Origin: an uncultured Treponema sp.
Lineage (GTDB): Bacteria > Spirochaetota > Spirochaetia > Treponematales > Treponemataceae
Length of the DNA stretch: 8,152 bases
Direction: 5' to 3'
NCBI GenBank assembly: GCA_937892225.1
Contig: CALAUH010000297.1
Coordinates: 1 to 8,152, forward strand
This document shows positions 1-6,201 of this stretch, piece after piece; the first letter of the stretch is position 1, and each line of letters starts with the position of its first letter. Below the pieces are notes generated by a model. It worked only from the letters and a program-made list of their open reading frames with translations, searched no databases and was not told where the DNA came from. The translations under genes and the position numbers were made by a program.

Positions 1-623
1 AAATAAGCTGCTTCAATTACTTCAAGACCTTTATTTGCTAATGTAGATGAATCTATTGTGATTTTTTTCCCCATTTTCCAAGTTGGATGATTTAATGCCT
101 GTTCTAATGTAACGGATTTTAACTGTTCTTTTGTATAATTTCTAAATGGACCGCCGCTTGCAGTAATTATGATTTTAGAAACATTTTCTTTTCCAACTTT
201 TTCTATTAAATTAAAAATTGCTGAATGTTCAGAATCTACAGGAAGTATTTTTGCTTTTTTTTCATTAGCAAGATTTTTTATCAAATCTCCTGCCATTACA
301 ATTGTTTCTTTATTTGCAAGTGCAATATTAATTCCATTAGAAAGTACGATTTTACTAGGTAAAAGACCAGCGCTTCCTGCAATGCCGTTTACAACAATAT
401 CAGGTTTTGATTCATCAATTAATTTTTGATAAGCTTGTTCAGAATTATCAAGAGATGTTAAAAGAGAAGGGCAGTTATATTCTTTCGATAATAATTCAAG
501 TTTTTCTTTATTTGAATGAGATTGTATACCACATAATTTAAAATCATCTGGCATATTTTTGATAATATTTATTGCGTTTGTACCAATCGATCCAGTACAA
601 CCTAATACTAAAACTCTTTTCAT
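1..623 (-). CDS. dxr: 1-deoxy-D-xylulose 5-phosphate reductoisomerase, N-terminal 207 residues (runs off left edge)
   Basis: This enzyme converts 1-deoxy-D-xylulose 5-phosphate to 2-C-methyl-D-erythritol 4-phosphate with NADPH, the committed step of the MEP isoprenoid pathway in the cytoplasm. My translation from the ATG at 623 gives 207 residues with no stop before the edge. An N-terminal NADPH-binding loop reads GCTGSIG (residues 8-14). ALANKE lies at 101-106. The metal and substrate motif PVDSEH is at 128-133, with D130, S131 and E132. ASGGPF is at 155-160. The segment HPTWKMGKKITIDSSTLANKGLE spans 179-201 and carries the expected S192, N197, K198 and E201. Roughly the first half of a ~380-residue family is present. 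The start lies 3 bp after the cdsA stop with no visible Shine-Dalgarno, so translation is probably coupled to cdsA. It is the last visible gene of the rpsB operon. Its product feeds the isoprenoid pool used by UppS, encoded two genes upstream. Family identity is very secure. Confidence 0.97.
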   Translation of the reverse strand, partial: MKRVLVLGCTGSIGTNAINIIKNMPDDFKLCGIQSHSNKEKLELLSKEYNCPSLLTSLDNSEQAYQKLIDESKPDIVVNGIAGSAGLLPSKIVLSNGINIALANKETIVMAGDLIKNLANEKKAKILPVDSEHSAIFNLIEKVGKENVSKIIITASGGPFRNYTKEQLKSVTLEQALNHPTWKMGKKITIDSSTLANKGLEVIEAAY

Positions 624-626
624 TAA

Positions 627-1472
627 TTAAACTAAATACAAGAAATAAATACCAATATAATAAATTGGAGAAGCAACTATTAATGAATCGATTGAATCAA
701 GAATACCACCTCTGCCTGGAATAACATTTCCGCTATCCTTAAAGTTACATGAACGTTTAATTACAGATTCAACTAAATCACCAACTATACCTGCAATTGC
801 TGTAATAATAGATAAAATGATCATTTTCCAGATTGAACCAAAGAAAACTTCTGGAAATAAAAGTTTCATTATGATACCAGAAACTACTGATCCAAAAATT
901 CCACCAATAAATCCGACAATACTTTTATTTGGTGAACATGCAATTTTTCCTCTTGTTGATTTTCCAAGTGTAATTCCGAAGAACCAGGCAAGAGAATCGC
1001 ACATATAAACTAAAATAATAAATAAAATAATAAAATATGATGTATTTACCGGTATAATAGACATTTTTGAAATAAATGCCATCATATATCCGCAATAAAA
1101 TAAAATTAAAGCTGTAAAACTGATTTTTTTGATTGAATCTTCAAAAGTTTTAGAAATAAAACATTCAAATCCCATAAAAATGATTATTTCTAAAATTAAA
1201 ATCCAGTTAATATAATCTATATTGATTTTAAACTGTGTAAAAATATATGTACAAACCGGCATTAAAACTGATGCCAGGATAATTGACCATTTTGGAAACA
1301 TTTTTGATTGAGTTGAAAGCATATTATACATTTCAAATGCTGCAATACCAGTAGTTATAGCTACAGCAATATTGAATATAAGATGATTATAATATGGAAG
1401 AAGACATATAACTACAACTAAAGGTAAGCCAATGAAAAATATTAATAATCGTTTAATTGTTTTTGAATTCAT
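627..1472 (-). CDS. cdsA: Phosphatidate cytidylyltransferase (CDP-diacylglycerol synthase)
   Basis: This integral membrane enzyme makes CDP-diacylglycerol from phosphatidate and CTP, the branch point of phospholipid synthesis. The protein is strongly hydrophobic, with roughly eight membrane segments. It ends with the family signature, from SVIKR near residue 236 to D262 (SxxKR, KDSG, then a glycine-rich PGRGGILDSID). The usual form of the last part is PGHGGxLDRxD, so the His and Arg are replaced here by R254 and S260, while D259 and D262 are intact. I chose the ATG at 1472 (281 residues), which has GGGAG 8 nt upstream. An in-frame TTG at 1487 would add five residues, but it directly abuts the uppS stop and overlaps this ribosome-binding site. 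The gene sits between uppS and dxr in a compact operon. The family call is secure; the effect of the signature changes is unknown and they may be lineage-typical. Confidence 0.94.
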   Translation of the reverse strand: MNSKTIKRLLIFFIGLPLVVVICLLPYYNHLIFNIAVAITTGIAAFEMYNMLSTQSKMFPKWSIILASVLMPVCTYIFTQFKINIDYINWILILEIIIFMGFECFISKTFEDSIKKISFTALILFYCGYMMAFISKMSIIPVNTSYFIILFIILVYMCDSLAWFFGITLGKSTRGKIACSPNKSIVGFIGGIFGSVVSGIIMKLLFPEVFFGSIWKMIILSIITAIAGIVGDLVESVIKRSCNFKDSGNVIPGRGGILDSIDSLIVASPIYYIGIYFLYLV

Positions 1473-1487
1473 ATTTATTTCTCCCAA

Positions 1488-2198
1488 TTAATTTGGTTTT
1501 TCAGCGCCAAATCTTCTGCTTCTGTGCTGATATTCCTCTATATGTTGATAAAACTCATCTTTGTTGTAATCAGGCCAAAGAGTGTTTGAATAAATAAATT
1601 CTGCATATGGAACATGCCATAATAAAAAGTTACTTAATCGTTTTTCACCACCTGTTCGAATTACTAAATCGACATCTGGACTTTCGGGCATATCTAAAAA
1701 ATTAGAAAAATTATTTTCATTTAATTCAGATATATCATTATTTTTATTTATATAATTTTTTAATCCACGAATAATTTCATCTCTTCCACCATAATTTATT
1801 GCTAAATTTACAGTCATTTTATTGAAATCTTTCGTATCATTGATTGCATCTTTTATATCTTTTTGAATATTAGAAGGCAAACCAGTTATATCACCTAAAT
1901 GATTTAATTTAATTCCATTTTCTTTATAGAAAGTAAGTTCATCTCTTAAATGAATATGAATTAAATTCATTAAAAATCCAACTTCTTTTTCTGTTCTTTT
2001 CCAGTTTTCTGTAGAAAAAACATATAAAGTTAAATACTTAATTCCAAGATCACATGCATTTTTTACAATTTGTTTTATTGTTGTTAATCCTGCATCATGT
2101 CCTGCACTGCGTGATAATTTTCTTTGTGTAGCCCATCTTCCATTCCCATCCAGTATAAATGCTACGTGGGATGGAAGATTATTCATATCAATAGACAT
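1488..2198 (-). CDS. uppS: Undecaprenyl diphosphate synthase (cis-prenyltransferase)
   Basis: The enzyme condenses isopentenyl diphosphate units in cis onto farnesyl diphosphate, producing the C55 lipid carrier for peptidoglycan and other envelope polymers. The 236 residues match the usual length of about 240-250. The phosphate-binding loop ILDGNGRWA (15-23) contains catalytic D17. GH follows at 33-34. YVFSTENW (59-66), INYGGRDEI (134-142), the C-terminal IRTGGEKRLSNFLLW (180-194) with R181, R187 and S189, and a RRFG end (228-231) are all in place. The ATG overlaps the frr stop by one base (TAATG). The nearest purine-rich run, AAAAGGA inside frr, is about 15 nt away, too far for a normal Shine-Dalgarno. 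Reinitiation by ribosomes finishing frr is therefore likely. A second ATG at 2186 (M5) has no better site. Downstream, cdsA follows with its own ribosome-binding site. Confidence 0.97.
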   Translation of the reverse strand: MSIDMNNLPSHVAFILDGNGRWATQRKLSRSAGHDAGLTTIKQIVKNACDLGIKYLTLYVFSTENWKRTEKEVGFLMNLIHIHLRDELTFYKENGIKLNHLGDITGLPSNIQKDIKDAINDTKDFNKMTVNLAINYGGRDEIIRGLKNYINKNNDISELNENNFSNFLDMPESPDVDLVIRTGGEKRLSNFLLWHVPYAEFIYSNTLWPDYNKDEFYQHIEEYQHRSRRFGAEKPN

Positions 2199-2740
2199 TA
2201 GTTTTGCAAAATATCCTTTTCTTTTGCATCGTAGAGTTTATTAATTTCTTCGATGTATTTATCTGTTAACTTCTGAAGTTTGTCTGTTTCTGTTTTAAGA
2301 CCGTCTTCTGTAAGTTCGCCACCTTTCTGCTGTTTTTTCAATTCATCATTTCCATCACGACGAATATTGCGAATAGAAGTACGGCTGTTTTCTGCAGTTG
2401 CTTTTGCCTGTTTAACTAATTCCTGGCGACGTTCTGCAGTTAATGCTGGAACCTGGATACGAATTACTTTTCCATCATTAGAAGGATTTAATCCAAGGTT
2501 TGCAGCCTGAATTGCTTTTTCAATTTCACCAATAAGTGTTTTATCAAATGGAGTAATTATAACAGAACGAGCTTCTGGGATTGCAATTGTTGCCACTTGA
2601 TTTAATGGTGATTTTGCACCGTAATAATCTACAAATACTTTATCGAACATTGATGCACTTGCACGTCCAGTTCTGATTGTATTAAACGAATCTTTTAATG
2701 CAGCAACAGTTTTCTGCATTCTTTCTTCCATATCTGCCAT
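2198..2740 (-). CDS. frr: Ribosome recycling factor
   Basis: RRF works with EF-G to split post-termination ribosomes from mRNA. The 180 residues agree with the usual ~185. The hallmark N-terminal helix TIRTGRASASMFD (21-33) leads into VDYYG (37-41), the sheet domain has IPEARS and ITPFDK (54-67), and LNPSNDGKVIRIQVPALTAERR (84-105) is followed by the conserved IRNIRRDGND (123-132), with R127 and R128 in the arginine cluster important for ribosome binding. The long helices at both ends form the three-helix bundle of the family. The ATG at 2740 has AGGAG 7 nt upstream. The start is slightly shorter at the N terminus than many homologues. The tsf-frr gap of 146 bp is the only long gap in the operon and holds an extended palindrome, so frr expression could be uncoupled from tsf. 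Confidence 0.98.
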   Translation of the reverse strand: MADMEERMQKTVAALKDSFNTIRTGRASASMFDKVFVDYYGAKSPLNQVATIAIPEARSVIITPFDKTLIGEIEKAIQAANLGLNPSNDGKVIRIQVPALTAERRQELVKQAKATAENSRTSIRNIRRDGNDELKKQQKGGELTEDGLKTETDKLQKLTDKYIEEINKLYDAKEKDILQN

Positions 2741-2760
2741 AGTTTTTCTCCTAATTTTTT

Positions 2761-2881
2761 ATACAAGGAAAACAAATATAAACTTTAACAGGATAAGTAG
2801 GATAGGGATGATATAAGAAATTTTATAAATCCTATTTATCCTTCTAATCCTGTTTTAATAAAATATTTGTATTCCTTGTAT
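2761..2881. repeat. Extended imperfect palindrome, MITE/REP-like element between tsf and frr
   Basis: Perfect 10-bp ends, ATACAAGGAA (2761-2770) and TTCCTTGTAT (2872-2881), enclose an element that folds along its whole length. After one mismatch, ACAAATAT (2772-2779) pairs with 2863-2870. The segment ACAGGATAAGTAGGAT (2788-2803) pairs with 2838-2853 with two mismatches, GGAT (2806-2809) pairs with 2829-2832, and TATAA (2812-2816) closes on 2823-2827 around a 6-nt tip. Inside the right arm the motif ATCCT recurs exactly every nine bases (2829-2833, 2838-2842 and 2847-2851). TTTT flanks both ends, but in AT-rich DNA this is weak evidence for a target duplication. No protein is encoded. It begins 5 bp after the tsf stop in the mRNA and ends just before the frr ribosome-binding site. 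It lacks the GC-rich stem and terminal U-run of a terminator. Dispersal elsewhere in the genome is inferred, not seen. Confidence 0.7.
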
Positions 2882-2886
2882 TTTAT

Positions 2887-3720
2887 TTATTTACCAAGTA
2901 CAAAAAGTTTTGCTGTTGCAAATGATAATGTTGCTCCAGCTTCTTTTCCAATTTCAGCTAATTTTGCTGTAACTGTTTTCTTGTCGTCTTTTACGAACAT
3001 CTGGTCTTCAAAACAGATTTCTGCCAAGTGTTTGTTAACCTTACCCTGTAAGATTCCTTCCTTAACATTGTCTGGTTTTCCAGCCATTTTTTCGTCCTGA
3101 TCCATCTGAGCTTTGAAAATTTCTTTCTGTTCAGCAATATATGTTTCAGGAACATCTTTTTTAGATGTATATGCAGGTGTAAATGCTGCAATATGAAGAC
3201 AACAGTCATAAGCAAATGTTTTAACTTCATCAGCTGTAGAACCGTTAATTACTACAACAGCACCTGTTTTGTTATCTGAGTGAATATAGAATGATGCTGT
3301 TGCTCCAGCAGGAACATCGATAACTTCGATTTTAGCAACGTTCATGTTTTCACGGATAGATACTTTAAGATCTTCAAGTAATTTGTTGTGTTCTTCTTCA
3401 ACTTTTGTGTAACCTTTTGCAATTGTTACATCAAGCATTTTTTCACCGAGTGCGATGAAATCTTTGTTGTTTGCTACGAAGTCTGTTTCACAAGTCATTT
3501 CAACAACATAAACTTTGTTGCCTTCCTGACGGATAAAAAGTCTTCCTTCAGCAGTTGCTCTGTCTGCACGTTTTGCAGCAGCAGCTAAACCTTTTTCTTT
3601 AAGGTATTTTGCAGCTTCGTCAATGTTTCCGTTGCATTCTGTAAGAGCTTTTTTACACTCCAACATACCTGCACCTGTCATTTCACGAAGATTTTTAATA
3701 TCACTTGCTGTAAATGCCAT
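2887..3720 (-). CDS. tsf: Translation elongation factor Ts
   Basis: EF-Ts is the nucleotide-exchange factor that regenerates EF-Tu-GTP. The 277 residues are close to the usual length. An N-terminal UBA-like domain (about 1-50) shows the family signature LREMTGAGMLECKKAL (11-26) and the NIDEAAKYLKEKG stretch (32-44). The exchange motif ETDFVANN (78-85) contains D80 and F81, the residues known in E. coli EF-Ts to disturb the EF-Tu Mg site. Two core subdomains follow, including a second recognisable region, EGILQGKVNKHLAEICFEDQ, about 55 residues before the end. The ATG at 3720 lies 5 bp after the rpsB stop. Its Shine-Dalgarno AAGGA, 9 nt upstream, is formed by the last codons of rpsB, so the two genes are surely cotranscribed, as in nearly all bacteria. 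Nothing in the sequence looks abnormal. Confidence 0.98.
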   Translation of the reverse strand: MAFTASDIKNLREMTGAGMLECKKALTECNGNIDEAAKYLKEKGLAAAAKRADRATAEGRLFIRQEGNKVYVVEMTCETDFVANNKDFIALGEKMLDVTIAKGYTKVEEEHNKLLEDLKVSIRENMNVAKIEVIDVPAGATASFYIHSDNKTGAVVVINGSTADEVKTFAYDCCLHIAAFTPAYTSKKDVPETYIAEQKEIFKAQMDQDEKMAGKPDNVKEGILQGKVNKHLAEICFEDQMFVKDDKKTVTAKLAEIGKEAGATLSFATAKLFVLGK

Positions 3721-3725
3721 AATTA

Positions 3726-4592
3726 TTAGTCCTTATAAATTTTATCTTCATCTACGAGGCTGTCATTTTCGTCAGCTTCTTTATCTTCTTCTTTAATTTC
3801 TGTTGGCTGATAGTTAGAATAATCAACGATTTCTTCGTCTTCATCTTTCTTTGCAGCGTCAGTAACGATTTCTTCATCATCATTAAGATTTTCAAGAATC
3901 TTAAGACCAGCTTCATTATCTGAATCAATTACTGCATTTGCAATAATAGAAGTGAATAAAGAAATAGCGCGGATTGCATCATCATTACCTGGAATAGGGT
4001 AATCGATACCTTCTGGGTTACAGTTTGTATCAACAACAGCGATGATTGGGATACCCATTCTGCGTGCTTCTGCAACTGCAATCTGTTCTTTATGAGTATC
4101 GATGATGAAAATACATCCTGGAAGTTCTTTCATTTCTTTAATACCGCCAAGGTTCTTTTCGAGCTTAGCTTTTTCTTTCTGAAGAGAAGAAACTTCTTTC
4201 TTTGTAAGATTTTCGAAAGTGCCGTCAATTTCCATTTTTTCAATTTTCTTGAGGCGCTGAAGTGATTTTTTGATTGTAGAGAAGTTTGTAAGCATACCAC
4301 CAAGCCAGCGGTTGTTTACATAGAACATACCACAGCGTTCAGCTTCTTTCTGAACAGCCTGCTGAGCCTGTTTTTTTGTACCTACAAAAAGAATAGATTT
4401 TCCGGCTGATGTTACTTTACGTACTTCATCATAACCGTCTTTAATTGCAGCAATTGTTTTCTGCAAATCAATAATGTGGATTCCATTGCGTTCAGCGAAG
4501 ATGTATTTCTTCATACGTGGATCCCAGCGTTTTACCTGATGTCCGAAGTGAACTCCAGATTCCAACAGGTTTTTCATTGTTACTACTGCCAT
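3726..4592 (-). CDS. rpsB: Small ribosomal subunit protein uS2, with long acidic C-terminal tail
   Basis: uS2 binds the back of the 30S subunit and is needed for recruitment of bS1 in bacteria that have it. The N-terminal half shows the family landmarks: LLESGVHFGHQVKRWDPRMKKYIF (9-32), NGIHIIDLQKT (36-46), FVGTKKQAQ (69-77) and NNRWLGGMLTNF (93-104). A lysine/glutamate-rich coiled-coil hairpin covers about 107-155. LPGCIFIIDTHKE (157-169) and PIIAVVDTNCNP..DYPIPGNDDA (182-206) complete the core, which ends near residue 225. The remaining ~64 residues form a very acidic tail rich in Asp and Glu that is absent from E. coli uS2. The ATG at 4592 has GAAGGAG 8 nt upstream, directly preceded in the mRNA by a long AT hairpin. 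It is the first gene of the rpsB-tsf-frr-uppS-cdsA-dxr unit. Confidence 0.98.
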   Translation of the reverse strand: MAVVTMKNLLESGVHFGHQVKRWDPRMKKYIFAERNGIHIIDLQKTIAAIKDGYDEVRKVTSAGKSILFVGTKKQAQQAVQKEAERCGMFYVNNRWLGGMLTNFSTIKKSLQRLKKIEKMEIDGTFENLTKKEVSSLQKEKAKLEKNLGGIKEMKELPGCIFIIDTHKEQIAVAEARRMGIPIIAVVDTNCNPEGIDYPIPGNDDAIRAISLFTSIIANAVIDSDNEAGLKILENLNDDEEIVTDAAKKDEDEEIVDYSNYQPTEIKEEDKEADENDSLVDEDKIYKD

Positions 4593-4610
4593 GAGTAACG
4601 CTCCTTCACG

Positions 4611-4652
4611 GATAATAAATTAATATCAATGTTATTGATAAATTTTATTATC
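4611..4652 (-). promoter_or_regulatory. Two-tier hairpin in the rpsB leader, abutting the ribosome-binding site
   Basis: On the minus strand GATAATAAA (4652-4644) pairs perfectly with TTTATTATC (4619-4611). Nested inside, TATCAAT (4640-4634) pairs with ATTGATA (4630-4624) across a 3-nt loop. The outer stem ends only 3 nt before the GAAGGAG Shine-Dalgarno (4607-4601) of rpsB. The stems are all A/U, so stability is modest. rpsB leaders are autoregulated by uS2 in some proteobacteria; a similar role here is inference. The outer left arm also contains GATAAT (4652-4647), a 5/6 match to a -10 box, with a weak TTGGGT -35 19 nt upstream (4677-4672). The same bases could thus be part of the promoter rather than of an RNA. 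Confidence 0.5.
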
Positions 4653-4693
4653 ACCAAACTCTGTTTCTCGTACCCAAAAAGGGCCGGAAGATA

Positions 4694-4714
4694 GATTTAA
4701 ATTAAATTTAAATC
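4694..4714. repeat. Perfect 9-bp AT palindrome upstream of rpsB
   Basis: GATTTAAAT (4694-4702) and ATTTAAATC (4706-4714) form a perfect inverted repeat around TAA, with GAAGAT/ATCTTC-like flanks (4687-4692 and 4712-4717) offering an alternative register. It lies between the end of maf and the rpsB leader. It has no adjacent U-run in the direction of transcription, so it does not look like a terminator. It could be an operator or UP-like AT element for the rpsB promoter, or chance in AT-rich DNA. Confidence 0.4.
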
Positions 4715-4717
4715 TTC

Positions 4718-4742
4718 AAAAAATATTTTAAGCCAACGGCTT
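4718..4742 (-). terminator. Weak intrinsic-terminator-like hairpin after maf
   Basis: On the minus strand AAGCC (4742-4738) and GGCTT (4734-4730) form a 5-bp stem around a GTT loop, starting inside the maf stop codon. It is followed by AAAATATTTTTT (4729-4718). The stem is short and the U-run begins late, so termination would be partial at best. It is the only candidate separating maf from the rpsB operon. Confidence 0.4.
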
Positions 4743-5332
4743 TATTCAAGGACAGAATATCCTTGTTCTTTTAATATATCGAAAAGTTCATAAATAGGCA
4801 ACCCAATAACACCACTATATGAACCTTCTATTTTAGAAATAAACAGGGATGCAGAACCTTGAATTCTGTAACCACCTGCTGCACCATGCCAGTCTCCTGT
4901 ATCTACATACCATTGAATCTCTTCATCTGTCATTGGTGCAAAAGTAACTTTAGTTTTACAAATTCTTGAAGTAGAATTGTGTGTTTTTCCATTATATAAA
5001 ACAAGTGCTGTTAATACATAATGTGATTTTCCCTGGAATGTTTTAATATATTCAAAAGCTTCTTCCTGATTCTGTGGTTTTCCATATACTTTTGAACCAT
5101 ACAAAATAACTGTATCAGCACCTAAAATCCAAGGAATTTCCTGACCTGCAGGTAAACTTCTTATAACGGCTGTGACTTTTTCTCTTGCAAGAAGTTCTGG
5201 AATTTCTTCATTATTAACAGCTGATGAAATTGTTTCATCAACATTAGGCATTATTACTCTAAAAGGAATTTTTAGCATTTTTAGAATTTCTTGACGTCTT
5301 GGAGAAGATGATGCAAGTATGATTGGATCCAT
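4742..5332 (-). CDS. maf: Maf-family nucleoside triphosphate pyrophosphatase
   Basis: Maf proteins hydrolyse non-canonical or selected nucleoside triphosphates (dTTP/UTP, or 7-methyl-GTP in the YceF branch) to the monophosphate and pyrophosphate. They are often linked to house-cleaning and septum control. The 196 residues match the family. ILASSSPRRQEIL (5-17) is the phosphate-binding N-terminal signature. GADTVI (71-76) carries the catalytic-base candidate D73, followed by YGKPQNQEEA (83-92). The C-terminal GGYRIQGSASLFISKIEGSYSGVIGLP (153-179) is the second signature. The common GKAGxY stretch reads GAAGGY, losing the usual lysine, so substrate preference cannot be assigned from sequence here. 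The ATG at 5332 has AAGGA 8 nt upstream. There is no convincing promoter of its own in the ~30 bases after the upstream terminator, so read-through from the HEAT-protein gene is likely. The name maf is used in the family sense. Confidence 0.93.
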   Translation of the reverse strand: MDPIILASSSPRRQEILKMLKIPFRVIMPNVDETISSAVNNEEIPELLAREKVTAVIRSLPAGQEIPWILGADTVILYGSKVYGKPQNQEEAFEYIKTFQGKSHYVLTALVLYNGKTHNSTSRICKTKVTFAPMTDEEIQWYVDTGDWHGAAGGYRIQGSASLFISKIEGSYSGVIGLPIYELFDILKEQGYSVLE

Positions 5333-5363
5333 TTAAGTTATCCTTTTTTAATTGATTTAAGAT

Positions 5364-5406
5364 AAAAAAAAGGGCAGTCCTTATAGAAAATTAATGGACA
5401 TGCCCC
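5364..5406 (-). terminator. Intrinsic terminator after the HEAT-repeat gene
   Basis: On the minus strand GGGCATGTCC (5405-5396) pairs with GGACTGCCC (5380-5372). This gives stems of 5 and 4 bp separated by a single bulged T, with a 15-nt AT loop, followed at once by eight U (5371-5364). It starts 9 bp after the stop codon of the HEAT-repeat gene. This is a classic rho-independent terminator and the only GC-rich stretch in the neighbourhood. Confidence 0.9.
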
Positions 5407-5414
5407 GTTATTTA

Positions 5415-6134
5415 TTATTTTGCATTAGCGTCTTTTTTGCTTGAACTTCCGCTGCTTGAAATATTTTTTAATACTTTTAATGCTCTTTGTCTTACTGGTG
5501 TAACATAGTGATAATCAGTTGAGATTTTTGCAATTGTATCAACCATTACACGTTTATTTTCTGTATATGGAGCAAGTTTTTCAAAAGCATCTAAAACTTC
5601 CATAGCTAAAGAACTTGTTGGATTAAGATACTGATTTCTTTTATTTGCAAATGCAATAGCTTCAACAGTTTCATCATTATCATTAATTCCAATTTCACCT
5701 AAAGCATTAATTGCAGCTGCTACAACCATCGGTTCATTATCTGTGATTGCAACAGAAATTAATGTATTGCATGAATGCTGTGTTGGAACTTTTGCCATTA
5801 ATAAACAAGCCTGTCTGCGAATTTCAGGAAAGTTATTGATAAGGCGACCGTTTGCTCTTGCCGGATTAAGTAATCCTTCTCCTGCAAGCTGGTCTAAAGC
5901 TTTTACTATCTGTTCTGATGTATTTCCGTTTTCGATAGCATCTTTAAGATATTGTAATGCAACTAATTTACTGTCAAAATCATCTGCATTAGCAAGTCCC
6001 ATGATAATATCACCGTCTACATCATTTAAATATTCATTTTCTACTGTTGTTTCTTTTTCTTTGCTCTGTGCAAAAATTAATGTAGAACAACAAATTAAAA
6101 TTGTAGCTAAAATCAATTTTTTGTTAATTTTCAT
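5415..6134 (-). CDS. Exported HEAT-repeat protein of unknown function
   Basis: I do not recognise a named family. The 239-residue protein starts with a signal peptide: basic MKINKK, hydrophobic core to about residue 21, likely signal peptidase I cut after A22 (IFA-QS). The two adjacent cysteines (15-16) do not fit a lipobox. The mature part is all-helical and built from HEAT-like units. Examples are SKLVALQYLKDAIENG (55-70), PEIRRQACLLMAKV (103-116), PMVVAAAINALGEIGI (135-150), SLAMEVLDAFEKLAP (175-189) and PVRQRALKVLKNISS (213-227). It ends with a Ser/Lys-rich tail. Such repeats usually form a solenoid for protein binding, so a periplasmic scaffold role is plausible but inferred. The ATG at 6134 has GGAGG 5 nt upstream, the strongest ribosome-binding site on this strand, and its own promoter lies about 40 bases further upstream. 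A terminator follows the gene. Confidence 0.9.
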   Translation of the reverse strand: MKINKKLILATILICCSTLIFAQSKEKETTVENEYLNDVDGDIIMGLANADDFDSKLVALQYLKDAIENGNTSEQIVKALDQLAGEGLLNPARANGRLINNFPEIRRQACLLMAKVPTQHSCNTLISVAITDNEPMVVAAAINALGEIGINDNDETVEAIAFANKRNQYLNPTSSLAMEVLDAFEKLAPYTENKRVMVDTIAKISTDYHYVTPVRQRALKVLKNISSSGSSSKKDANAK

Positions 6135-6172
6135 GTTTTCCTCCAGTGAAAAACCGCTAAAGTAATTAATTA

Positions 6173-6201
6173 ATTATAAATTATAGATATTAAAAAAGCA
6201 A
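6173..6201 (-). promoter_or_regulatory. Sigma-70-type promoter of the HEAT-repeat gene
   Basis: TTGCTT (6201-6196) and TATAAT (6178-6173) are separated by 17 bp, which predicts a start near 6166 and a leader of about 32 nt. A second TATAAT (6185-6180) lies 7 bp upstream of the first, in tandem, but it has no -35 at a workable distance. Inverted arms GATATTAAA/TTTAATATC (6213-6205 and 6194-6186) straddle the -35 and could be an operator. Confidence 0.7.

Noticed and set aside
169..429. 86-codon plus-strand open frame
   Set aside because: It lies antisense to dxr, whose conserved motifs occupy the same bases; it has no ribosome-binding site and a composition typical of an antisense shadow.
1473..1487. 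TTG start five codons upstream for cdsA
   Set aside because: It abuts the uppS stop and overlaps the GGGAG that serves the ATG at 1472; the extra residues are not part of the conserved protein.
2280..2510. 76-codon plus-strand open frame
   Set aside because: Antisense to frr; Ser/Arg/Phe-rich composition mirrors the opposite strand.
2761..2881. The tsf-frr palindrome as an intrinsic terminator
   Set aside because: The stem is AT-rich and very long, there is no terminal U-run of use, and essential frr, uppS and cdsA downstream show no promoter of their own.
2755..2885. Target-site duplication TTTTA around the palindrome
   Set aside because: The flanks are T-rich runs and part of the match overlaps the terminal inverted repeat, so the duplication cannot be told from low complexity.
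2867..3588. Plus-strand open frames at 2867-3100 and 3388-3588 and a minus-strand frame at 2991-3230
   Set aside because: All overlap tsf, which is unmistakable in its own frame; none has a start signal or recognisable motif.
4653..4741. Riboswitch or T-box in the rpsB upstream region
   Set aside because: The region is short and shows no conserved riboswitch core; only simple AT hairpins are visible.
5743..6165. 140-codon plus-strand open frame
   Set aside because: Antisense to the HEAT-repeat gene, which has a signal peptide, strong ribosome-binding site, promoter and terminator; the antisense frame has none.
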